Source: Theobroma cacao
Taxonomy: Eukaryota; Streptophyta; Magnoliopsida; Malvales; Malvaceae
Reading direction: 5' to 3'
DNA: 64,000 nucleotides
Assembly: GCF_000208745.1 (NCBI RefSeq)
Contig: NC_030855.1
Location: 365,823 to 429,822 of the forward strand
This document shows positions 28,250-37,562 of the stretch, piece by piece. The notes below the pieces were generated by a model that was not told where the DNA came from, made no database searches, and worked only from the letters and a program-made list of their open reading frames with translations. Both the position numbers and the translations under genes were made by a program. Within the stretch, counting starts at the first letter, position 1. Every line of letters begins with the position of its first letter.

Positions 28250-28932
28250 TTAATAGACTTATTAGAAGTGGAAAGTTAGAGACAAGAGGGCACAAGAGAA
28301 TTTGATACACCTTTTAATAGAAAAGATCGGTAGAATTAATTTAATAAAAGGAAAATTTGGCTTAACTATATGGTGGCTTCTTCAATTCTACAAACAAATA
28401 AATTGAAATCAGCTGTAAACGTCAATGAAAGGGAACACCAGAATCTGTCCAAACGAAAAAAGGGTTGTTTTACAAAGGCCAATTGAATCTTGATCCAGGT
28501 TATTAAGATCATATTCTAACAAATTTCTACAGAATTAAACACTAACGATTATATATTCTCTTTTAAAAGTAAAGATCACTTCATTAACATATTGACGAAA
28601 GCAATAAGTACATAAAATGTGAACGTCATCGTAAAACAAAATAATTTTTCAAACAATCAAATTTATAAATATAACTAATAGTTAATATCAGATTTTGCAT
28701 TAATTGAATATCAAATTTAATAGGATCATTTGTCAACTTATTAATAATCTAAAACATACAGTGAATTTGCCGTCTTCCTAATTGAATTTTTAAAATTTTA
28801 ATATGTAATATAATTATACAAGAAATGAATCTTGCAAATGGATGATAGCTAACAGGTATCTCTCTCCTCCGTCTGATCACTATAAAAGGAGAAGCACTGC
28901 TTTTTCCTTGCACCGAGCAATATTTGTTGCAA
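28250..28932 (+). repeat. promoter module P, copy 1
   Basis: About 680 bases leading into secreted-protein gene 1. Close relatives lie at about 31380-31849, 32780-33451 and 35770-36441. Shared landmarks include TTAGAAGTGGAAAGTTAGAG, ATATGGTGGCTTCTTCAATT and AATCTTGATCCAGGTTATTA. It carries the TATA box at 28881. Confidence 0.75.
28881..28888 (+). promoter_or_regulatory. TATA box of secreted-protein gene 1
   Basis: ATCACTATAAAAGGAGAAGC, 52 bases before the start codon; nearly the same context as before the germin-like gene and before copy 2. Confidence 0.75.
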
Positions 28933-29534
28933 ATGGCTGCCAAAACCCTGTTTAGAGCACTCCTTGCTCTAACTTGCTTCGTTGCATTTGCATCTGCTCA
29001 GAATGGATTTGAATCTGGTCAGAGTGCATTTGCATCTGGTCAGAGAAATAGTGCTGTTCATAAATCAGTAGATGATTATAAATCAGATAGTGAAGATGTA
29101 TCTTTAAAACCAAAGCAAATCATCGAAACTGATGACAGAGGTAGTGCTGCAATATCTGATGATCATATTAATGATCATAGAGTTGGTGCTGTTCCAAATC
29201 AATCCTATCGTAGACATAGTCCGCATCAAAATTTTCACCAGGCAGCTGATCCCAAACACCAACCAAAGGAAGGTACATCTGCAATTTGGTTTTGTTTCTT
29301 TTTTTTTTCCTTTATTAATGGATGAATATATATTAATATTGGTTTATGGTTTTGTGCTGCTAGGCTAGCCATTGATGAGTGTATTGTTCCAATCCTAGCA
29401 ATATTACCAGTGATCATCTCGCCAAGGCTGCCAAGGATTTGAGTTATCTGCTACAAGCAAACTTCAATAAGGGTCTTTATTTGTTTGTTCTAAAATGTCA
29501 AATTTCCTCTCTTTACTCTAATTTGAGCTTGTGA
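28933..29534 (+). CDS. small secreted protein, germin-derived, copy 1
   Basis: I recognise no named family. Exon 1 (28933-29272) encodes a signal peptide (LLALTCFVAFASA, cleavage near residue 22) and about 90 hydrophilic residues rich in His, Asp, Ser and Gln, with ASGQ-type repeats at 28-38. It ends phase 1 at GAAG|GTACAT. Two acceptors are possible. TGCTGCTAG|GC (29364) gives an immediate stop and a 114-aa protein. ATTGATGAG|TG (29380) keeps the frame open to 29534 and adds a tail reading YCSNPSNITSDHLAKAA, which matches the germin-like C terminus SNPSIPTDVLAKAF. The signal peptide also matches the germin-like one (LTCCLALAS against LTCFVAFAS), and the intron phase is the same. The cupin core is absent. 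I infer a gene built on a germin-like scaffold with a replaced centre. Confidence 0.65.
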
Positions 29535-30513
29535 TTACTTTATGCTATATTGAACGGAGTGTTCTTATGTGTGTGTCATATGACGTTTTAGTAGAAATGT
29601 GTGTGCAATGGGATTTTGTATCATTGTATTGGAATAAAAGAAGGTGTTTATTGTCTAATCTTTGGCGTATCAAGTACTTGAAATATTTGCAACAGTTATA
29701 TTGCTCTCTCAGGTGCATTGTCTTTGTGATGAAATGCACTCCAACTCCAATAATAACAATGCAAAGCAATAACTATCCAAAGGTCAAGAATGATGATCTT
29801 AAGTGCTAGCTACGTCCATTTGAATTGTCTATATAAAGGCTAAGGCAGCTTCGGCAAATTTGCTTATATTTCCTCCAAACTTCCAAGAACTTGCATCCCT
29901 CTTAGTTTCTTCCTTTCATCCAACACACACACACACAAATAATATTATCATGTTAATGGTCTTTTAATGAAATTTTATACTGTCGTTATTATCATATAAT
30001 TATTGAGATTATTGAGCTGATGAGATTTTGGATGGTTTTGATTGATCACTTTAGTTCATCTGCGCAGACCATTAGTTTGTTAAATCCTAAAAGTAATATA
30101 TCAATATTGCACCTTGCTAATTGTCCTTTAGACAATATTTGGAGGGGACAATTTTAAAGACAGTGATTCCTATCATGCTTACGATTTAAAGATAAGTTGA
30201 GACAGTTAGCAAATAAGATGACCTCATTCAATTGATGATTTTACAAGATTTAAAGTTCTAAAACAGTTGAGAACTAAATTAGCTATGAATTATTTAAAGC
30301 TAATTAAGAAAACTATATAAAGTAAACATTGAAAAACATAAATGAAGATAAAAATGGTTGATTTCTAGTTTCTACAACCCTTTTCTCTTCCTCTAAATCT
30401 TGAATTTATACTAGGAAGAAGGCTTAATACGAGCAAGTACGTAAGTAATAAACTTGCGGTGGGGCATTCTTCCAATTATCCGAAAATGCTGAACATGGGT
30501 TGATAACAGCCTA

Positions 30514-30915
30514 TTATGTCCTGAAACTAGAGCCTGCAAGGACAAGTAAACGAACAATAAGAGAAAGGATGTGAAAATCATTGTCTTCATCCTCTGGCCG
30601 GCCTTTTGGTTCGAAAAGAAGCATTATATATTGCAGGAGGGTCATTCTCAACAAATTTCGCCACATCTCGACGAATATACCTGCTATACAGTCCATTAAT
30701 AAAGCATAGTTAAATACAGACAACAAATAGCTCTCAGTTGGACCCAGGCAATTTTGAAGAATCACTGGAAAAATTATATCAAGATTGCCTGAATTGTCCT
30801 GGATTAGTTGATGGACATCAATCCAATGGCTGCAAACAATACCTTTGCCGATTCGTTGGCCAAGTCTGATGTGGAAAAAGTGGACACTATTGTTTTCCTT
30901 GGTCGGTTGCTGCAT
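30514..30915 (-). other. antisense open frame, conserved in both D modules
   Basis: A minus-strand frame of 133 codons (segments such as LLSVFNYALLMDCIAGIF) is also open in the second module at 35059-35475 (138 codons) with few changes. It overlaps the LINE-like tract on the other strand. I recognise no family. The shared openness may only reflect recent duplication. Confidence 0.2.
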
Positions 30916-31340
30916 CTAAAGGTTGGCCACTGCCGCTTATATGGGACGTGGAGACGTTGGTGCTGTACTGATTGTGTTTGCGATGTATGGAGTTACATTT
31001 ATGGCGTAATGCTGTGATGGCCTCTGGGTTTGATGTCTGTTGGCAATGGATGCACTTGGTGCATGGGTAGAGTATTGGATGGTTTTGGTTGGGTGTGCCT
31101 CTGTCTTCAGTTATAGATCATCTGTTTTGAGATTCTTGGGGGCCCTGTTATTGGCTGGTGCACTTTGGTGGTGAAAACTATGCTGCTGTGTTGGTCTGAA
31201 TTTATGTGTTTTTAGTTATTTAATGTGTGCCTGTAAGCTGCTGTATGGTTTTCCTTCCATTATTCTTAGCGGCTGCCATTACTGTTTCATTACTCTTAGT
31301 TGAGTCATAAACGACCACCATTACTTGACCTGAAAAACCA
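30700..31340 (+). mobile_element. LINE 3' remnant (RNase H tail), decayed
   Basis: A plus-strand frame contains NNTFADSLAKSDVEKVD, the typical end of the RNase H domain of plant L1-type LINEs (ADxLAKxGV). Upstream the frame is broken by stops. Downstream sequence to about 31340 looks like an untranslated tail without a clear poly(A). A shorter copy lies at about 35280-35500. Confidence 0.4.
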
Positions 31341-31379
31341 TATTTCCTATGGAACTGTTGAAAACAAATTTATGAGCAT

Positions 31380-31849
31380 TGCCTTGGAGATGAGTAGACG
31401 TGTTAGAAGTGGACAGTTAAGGACGAGGCCGGAAGAGAATTTGGCGTAAGTATATGGTGGTTTCTTCAATTATGGAGAAGTAATAACAATAATACAACTA
31501 AATCAGCTGTCATGTAGCAACGAAATGACAATGAAAGAGAACCCCAGAGACTGTCCAAACAATAAAAAGGTTGTCTCACAAAGACCAATTCAATCTTGGT
31601 CCAGGTTATCAAGACTAATCAATCTATATACTCTCACAAATTTCCAAAGAATTAAGTGACAAGGATTGTCTATAAATAGTTTTCTTTCAAAAGCAAAGAA
31701 TACTTCAATAAATGAAAACAATAAGTATGTAACAAACCCACGTCAACACAAAACAAAATAATTTCTTGAATAATCTAAGTTATCAACGTAATTAATCATC
31801 AATATTAGATTCAGTGTTTATTAAATATCAGATTTGATAAAATCATCTG
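31380..31849 (+). repeat. promoter module P, copy 2 (truncated, lacks TATA)
   Basis: Matches the other P modules (GTGTTAGAAGTGGACAGTTA, ATATGGTGGTTTCTTCAATT, TTGGTCCAGGTTATCAAGAC) but stops abruptly after GATAAAATCATCTG, where germin-like coding sequence begins. The last 200 bases of the module, with the TATA box and the signal peptide exon, are missing. Confidence 0.6.
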
Positions 31850-32143
31850 TTGGAAGGCACCCTGGAAGTGGGGTTCATCACTTCCAACCCCGTGAACCAA
31901 TTGTTCAAGAAAGTTCTTAACAACGGTGACGTATTTGTGTTTCCTATGGGCCTTATTCACGTCCAGAGAAATGTTGGATATGGGAAAGACGTTGCGGTTG
32001 GAGCCCTTAACAGCGAGAGCCCTGGGGTTATTACCATTGCTAATTCAGTGTTTGGTTCAAATCCAAGCATTCCCAGCGACGTTCTCGGAAAGGCTTTCCA
32101 GGTTGACCAGAATGTGATTTTTCAGCTGCTAGCTAAGTTCTAG
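31850..32143 (+). pseudogene. germin-like gene fragment (3' part of exon 2)
   Basis: Opens inside the cupin motif at [14 protein letters not shown] and runs in frame to TAG at 32141, almost identical to the last 97 codons of the intact gene (a few changes, such as PVNQ for PENQ and KDVAVG for NAVAVG). It has no start codon, signal peptide, exon 1 or HxH half of the metal site, and is fused upstream to a truncated P module. This is a recombination remnant, unlikely to make a functional germin. Confidence 0.9.
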
Positions 32144-32779
32144 ACAGCCATTTGTAATACCAAAGGGTGTAATTCTTTGCTGCTAATGTCTGTTTACTTC
32201 TAATAATCAAATAATAAATAGTGAAAGTATATAATCTTTCACTTCCAAAGAAGATTGAAAGTGTTAAGAAACTGAGAACTAAACCATGCATGCATTAAAG
32301 CTAAGAAAACTATAGGTAAGGTTGAAAAACTATAAATGGAGATAACAATGCTTGATTTCTAGTTTCGAGAACCCTTCCACCCTCCTTTATATCTTGTATT
32401 TATATTAGAATGACCCATTACTTTTACTGTTAACTTCGGTCGAGGCTAAAACTTGTTAAAATTTCAAGCATTTCTAGCTTATACGTGTGGACTTCAATCA
32501 TGATTGAGAATAGTTTCAAAAAGGCCAAGATTTTCAAGTTCAACAATTTGTAAATTTCGACAAGTTTATAGCCTTCAAACCCTAGCCATATACAAAATTC
32601 AATATATAAACTCAGATCTTAGCTTAACAAGTCTACAAACTTGGATATACTTCACATACCAAGAAATATATATATGAGTGTATCCGAGCATTTAGCTCAT
32701 CAGTTGGTGTATAATTTTCTTACTTAAACTAGCAGGATTCAAATTCTTTTCTCTTTATTTTAAATATATATATATATAT
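32144..32779. repeat. spacer module after the germin fragment
   Basis: Parallel to 27191-28249 but about 420 bases shorter; the two TGCTGAACATG units are missing. No gene supported. Confidence 0.55.
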
Positions 32780-33451
32780 ATTAATAGACTTGTTAGAAGT
32801 GGAAAGTTAGAGACAAGAGGACAACAGAGAATTTGATACTCCTTTTATTAGAAAAGACCGGCAGAATTAATTTAATAAAGAGACAATTTGGCTTAACTAT
32901 ATGGTGGCTTCTTCAATTCTACAAAACAAATAAATTGAAATCAGTTGTAAACGTCAATGAAAGGGAACACTAGAAAAAAAATGTTGTTCTACAAAGGCCA
33001 ATTGAATCTTGAACCAGGTTATTAAGATCATATTCTAACAAATTTCCAAGGAATTAAACGACAATGATTATGTATTCTTTTTTAAAAGTAAGGATCACTT
33101 CATTAACATATTTACAAAAGCAATAAGTACATAAAAAGTGCACGTCAACATAAAATAAAATAATTTCTCGAGCAATCAATTTTATAAATGTAACTAATAA
33201 TTAACAGCAGATTTTACGTTCATTAAATATCATATTTAATAAGATCATTTGTCAACTTATTAATAATCTAATTAAAATATATAATGAATTTATCATCTTC
33301 CTGACTAAATTTTTAAAATTTTAATATGCAATATAATTATATAAGAAATGAGTCTTGCAAATGGATGACAGCAAACAAATATCTCTTTCCTCCTTCTCAC
33401 TATAAAAGGAGAAGCATTGCTTTTTCTTGCATCGAGCAATATTTGTTGCAA
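32780..33451 (+). repeat. promoter module P, copy 3
   Basis: Near-identical to 28250-28932, preceding secreted-protein gene 2, with small indels. Confidence 0.75.
33401..33408 (+). promoter_or_regulatory. TATA box of secreted-protein gene 2
   Basis: CTCACTATAAAAGGAGAAGC, 51 bases before the start codon. Confidence 0.75.
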
Positions 33452-34056
33452 ATGGCTACCAAAACCCTGTTTATAGCACTCCTTGCTCTAACTTGCTTCA
33501 TTGCACTTGCATTTGGTCAGGATACATATGCATCTGGTCAGAGTGTATTTGCATCTGGTGAGAGAAATAGTGCTGTTCATAAATCAGTAGATGATTATAA
33601 ATCAGATAATGAAGATGTATCTTTAAAACCAAAGCAAATCATCGAAACTGATAACAGAGGTAGTGCTGCAATATCTGATGATCACATTAATGATCATAGA
33701 GTTGGTGCTGTTCCAAATCAATCCTCTCGTAGACATAGTCCGCATCAAAATTTTCACCAGGCAGCTGATCCCAAACACCAACCAAAGGAAGGTACATCTG
33801 CAATTTGGTTTTGTTTCTTTATTTTTTTTCCTTTATTAATGGATGAATATATATTAATATTGGTTTATGGTTTTGTGCTGCTAGGCTAGCCAATTGATGA
33901 GTGTATTGTTCAAATCCTAGCAGTATTACCAGTGATCATCTCGCCAAGGCTGCCAAGGATTTGAGTTATCTGCTACAAGCAAACTTCAATAAGGGTCTTT
34001 ATTTGTTTGTTCTAAAATGTCAAATTTCCTCTCTTTACTCTAATTTGAGCTTGTGA
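33452..34056 (+). CDS. small secreted protein, germin-derived, copy 2
   Basis: Exon 1 is 33452-33791. The two acceptors fall at 33885 (stop at once, 114 aa) and 33902 (open to TGA at 34054, with the germin-like tail SNPSSITSDHLAKAA). Compared with copy 1, I count 15 differences in the first 113 residues. Twelve of them lie within the first 37 residues, at the signal peptide and the mature N terminus, and only three after that. The signal peptide is LLALTCFIALAFG and the ASGQ/ASGE repeat is kept. The reading frame is intact in both exons, promoter and splice sites are preserved, and the copy looks expressible. The function is unknown. Confidence 0.65.
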
Positions 34057-35769
34057 TTACTTTATGCTATATTGAACGAGTGTTCTTATGTGTGTGTCAT
34101 ATGACGTTTTAGTAGAAATGTGTGTGCAATGGGATTTTGTATCGTTGTATTGGAATAAAAGAAGGTGTTTATTGTCTAATCTTTGACGTATCAAGTACTT
34201 GAAATATTTGCAACAGTTATATTGCTCTCTCAGGTGCATTGTCTTTGTGATGAAATGCACTCCAATAATAACAATGCAAAGCAATAACTATCCAAAGGTC
34301 AGGAATGATGATCTTAAGTGCTAGCTACGTCCATTTGAATTGTCTATATAAAGGCTAAGGCAGCTTCGGCAAATTCGCTTATATTTCCTCCAAACTTCCA
34401 AGAACTTCCATCTACAAAGCCATCCCTCTTAGTTTCTTCCTTTCATCCAACACACACATACATAATACACACTATTTTCATCATATAATTTATCATGTTA
34501 TTAGTCTTGTTATCATAGTTTATACTATCATTGTTATCATATAATTATTTACATTGTTGAGCTGGTGAGATTTTGGATGGTTTGGATTGATCACTTTAGT
34601 TCATCTGCAAGGTTGCACAGACCATTGGTTTGTTAAATCCTAAAAATAATATATCAATATTGCATCTTGCTTGCCCTTTAGATAATATTTGGAGGGGACG
34701 GATTTCCATTTAAAGACAGTAATTCCTATCACGTTTAAAATTTAAAGATAAGTTGAAACAATTTGCAAATAAGATGACTTTATTCAATTGATGATTTTGC
34801 AAGATTGAAGTTGTTAAAACAGTTGAGAACTAAACTAGCTATGAATAAAAGCTAATTAAGAAAACTATATAAAGTTAATATTGAAAAACATAAATGAAGA
34901 TAAAAATGCTTGATTTTTAGTTTCTACAACCCTTTTCTCTTCCTCTAAATCTTGAGAAGAAGGCTTAATATGAGCTAGCACGTAAGTAATTAACTTGCAG
35001 TGGGGCATTCTTCCAATTATCCGAAAATGCTGAACATGGGTTGATAACAGCTAGCCCGTCATCTCTTGAAACTGGAGCCTGCAAGGACAAGTAAACGTAC
35101 GATAAGAGAAAGGATCTGAAAATCATTATCTTCATCCTCTGGCCGGCCTTTTGGTTCGTAAAGAAGTATTATATATTGCAGGAGGGTCATCCTCAACAAA
35201 TTTCGCCACAGCTCGACGAAGATACCTGCTATACTGTCCATTAATAAAGCATAGTTAAATACAGACAACAAATAGCTCTCAGTTGGGCCTAGGCAATTTT
35301 GAAGAATCACTGGAAAAATTATATCAAGATTACCCGAATTGTCCTGGATTAGTTGATGGACATCAATCCAATGGCTGCAAACAATACCTTTGCCGATTCG
35401 GTGGCCAAGTCTGGTGTGGAAAAAGTGGACACAATGGTTTTCCTTGGTCGTTTGCTGCATCGAAAGGTTGGCCACTGCCTTTTATATTGGACACTGTCTT
35501 TACATAGAATGATACTTTCAAACAAAATACCTTGCTTGCCCTTCACACAATATTTTCATTTGAGAAAGTTTCCAATAAGATGACCTTACTCAATTGAAAG
35601 TGTTAAAGAAGTTGAGGACTAAACTATGAATTCAAGCTAAGAAAACTAAAGGAAACGTTCAAAAACATAAAAGAAGATAAATATCCTTTGTAGCCTTTGT
35701 AAGCCTAGCCATACACAAAATTAATTAATTTAATCAAGGGAAAATTAATTAATTAATTTAACATGAGTA
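34057..35769 (+). repeat. downstream module D, copy 2
   Basis: Follows the same order as 29535-31379: 3' untranslated region, TGCTGAACATGGG unit at about 35025, LINE-like tract at about 35280-35500. It then leaves the homology near 35480 and enters a short AT-rich joint. The antisense frame at 35059-35475 lies inside. No other gene supported. Confidence 0.6.
35059..35475 (-). other. antisense open frame, second copy
   Basis: 138 codons, nearly the same peptide as 30514-30915 but with a different beginning (MANLSMQQTTKEN). Unrecognised; it overlaps the ADSVAKSGVEK tract on the plus strand. Confidence 0.2.
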
Positions 35770-36441
35770 TAGCTGGACGTGTATTGGAAGTGGGAAGTTA
35801 AGGACAAGAGGCCGGAAGAGAATTTGATACACCTTTAATTAAAAAATATAGGCATAATTAATTTAATAAAGGGACAATTTAACGTAATTAATATGGTGCC
35901 TTCTGCAATTTTACATAATCACTAATTATAATGAATTTAAATCAACTGTCATGTGGTAAAAAGACATCAACGAAAGACAATCCCAAAAAATATCCGGACG
36001 AATTCAATTTTGATCCAAGTAACTAAGAGTAATCTATGTAATAATAAATTTATAAGAAATTAAACGGTAATGATTATATATAAATATTTTCTTAAAATAA
36101 ATACAAACATCACTTCATTAACATATTGATAACAACAATAAGTACATAACAAACACACATCAACCCAGAACAAAATAACTTCTTAAATAATTAAAATTTT
36201 TAATTCAACTAATCATCATTATATATATCAGGTTTTGTATCCTCTTGGACATCAGATTTGATAAGATCATCTATAAACTCATTAACTACTCAAAAGACGT
36301 CACCAATTAATTGATTTTTTTTAATTTTTAAGATACAATTTAACTCATCACCAATGACAGCTAACCAATATCTCTCGCTTCCGTCTCACTATAAGAAGGA
36401 TAAGCATTGCTTTTTCTTCTACTCAGCAATATTTGTTGCAA
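35770..36441 (+). repeat. promoter module P, copy 4 (most diverged)
   Basis: Shares GTATTGGAAGTGGGAAGTTA, TTAAATCAACTGTCATGTGG and the leader CAGCAATATTTGTTGCAA with the other P modules, but with more substitutions and a changed TATA element. Confidence 0.65.
36390..36397 (+). promoter_or_regulatory. TATA-like element of secreted-protein gene 3
   Basis: CTCACTATAAGAAGGATAAGC, 52 bases before the start codon; one base differs from the TATAAAAG of copies 1 and 2, so strength may differ. Confidence 0.6.
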
Positions 36442-37076
36442 ATGGCTACCAAAACCCTGTTTATAGCACTGCTTGCACTAACGTGCTTCGTTGCACTTGC
36501 ATCTGGTCACAGAGGCGGTAGTGCTCAGAAATCACCAGATAATTATAAACCAGATAGTGAAGATGTATCTTTAAAACCAACCAAAGCAATCGAAACTGAT
36601 GATAGAGGCAATGCTGCAATATCTAATGATCATAGAGATGGTGCTGTTCCAAATCAATCCCATCATACACACAGTTCGCATCAAAATTTTCATCAGGCAG
36701 CTGATTCCAACACCAATCAAAAGGAAGGTACTACTGCAATAATTTCATTTATTTCTTCCCTTATCAATGGATGAGTATATATACATATATATATATTATA
36801 TATATTATATATACATATATATTTATATATATATATATTAATATTGGTTTATGGTTTTGTGCTGTTAGGCTAGCCAATTGATGAGTGTATTGTTCAAATC
36901 CTAGCAGTATTACCAGTGATCATCTCGCCAAGGCTGCCAAGGATTTGAGTTATCTGCTACAAGCAAACTTCAATAAGGGTCTTTATTTGTTTGTTCTAAA
37001 ATGTCAAATTTCCATTGAACGTGTGTTCTTGTGTGTGTTGTGTGAATTAGTTCAAGCTGTGTTAGGAATGTCTTGA
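36442..37076 (+). CDS. small secreted protein, germin-derived, copy 3, 3' end altered
   Basis: Exon 1 (36442-36727) encodes a signal peptide (LLALTCFVALASG) and a hydrophilic segment shortened by about 18 residues relative to copies 1 and 2; the ASGQ repeat block is lost. Acceptors: 36869 (stop at once, 96 aa) or 36886, which opens the germin-like tail SNPSSITSDHLAKAA. In this copy a deletion of about 45 bases removed the tail's normal stop codon, so the frame runs into the copia 5' LTR and stops at 37074-37076. The intron is enlarged by a TA-rich microsatellite. The short form is unaffected by the element. Confidence 0.55.
36774..36840. repeat. TA-rich microsatellite in the intron of secreted-protein gene 3
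   Basis: About 65 bases of TATATA with CA and TTA interruptions; copies 1 and 2 have only ATATATATTA here. Confidence 0.9.
37055..37059. repeat. target-site duplication, left (AGCTG)
   Basis: AGCTG directly before the 5' LTR, repeated at 41020-41024 directly after the 3' LTR. Confidence 0.9.
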
Positions 37077-37516
37077 ATTGTGATTTAATTAAGATTGTTT
37101 AATTCTAATTAAATTAGTATACCTTATAAAATAGTCTTTAAATCTAGTTAGACTAGAATAACAATTCATAATTCTATTAGGATAAGATTCCTAATTATAT
37201 TAAGATAAGGTTATTGTATTTGGCACTATAAAAGGACCATATGGGTTAAAGAATAATCATCACCTAGATTTAGAGAGAGTGATTTAGGTGTACGTGGGAT
37301 AAGGGTTATGAGTTTGAGACTGTTCTTGTAATCTGCTGATTTTTCTCTTAGTGGATTTTTCTCTATTACTGTGCCCGTGGACGTAGGTCATCAAAAGACC
37401 GAACCACGTAAATTCTTGTGTTCTTGTGGGTGTGCTTGATTTCTTTCTTTCTTTATTCTATTGATTGGGTTAGATCTTGGGCAATTCTTTAGAGACAATT
37501 TCGTAATTTCCCAATA
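37060..37516 (+). repeat. 5' LTR of the copia element
   Basis: 457 bases beginning TGTTAGGAATG. An internal TATA box (CACTATAAAAGGACC, about 37227) gives an outward promoter pointing into the element. Confidence 0.93.
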
Positions 37517-37519
37517 AAC

Positions 37520-37531
37520 TGGTATCAGAGC
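37520..37531 (+). other. primer-binding site
   Basis: TGGTATCAGAGC, complementary to the 3' part of initiator Met tRNA used by many plant copia elements, three bases after the 5' LTR. Confidence 0.9.
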
Positions 37532-37562
37532 TTCAAGGTCTTTGGTCAATCTGAATCTCGCT

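Larger units (their letters stand above)
29535..31379 (+). repeat. downstream module D, copy 1, with LINE-derived tract
   Basis: The sequence after gene 1 is repeated nearly base for base after gene 2 (34057-35500) and in part before the copia element and after it for gene 3. It includes a 3' untranslated region, a CA run at 29926, and a tract at about 30700-31340 that reads like the end of a LINE. The copy 2 module lacks the last 400 bases. Confidence 0.65.

Noticed and set aside
36774..36840. TA-rich run as a possible CRISPR-like or satellite array
   Set aside because: It is a simple dinucleotide microsatellite without spacers, in a plant intron.
37220..37245. The LTR contains CACTATAAAAGGACC, similar to the germin and peptide gene promoters
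   Set aside because: Similarity is confined to about 13 bases around a TATA box and does not extend to either side, so common ancestry is not supported.
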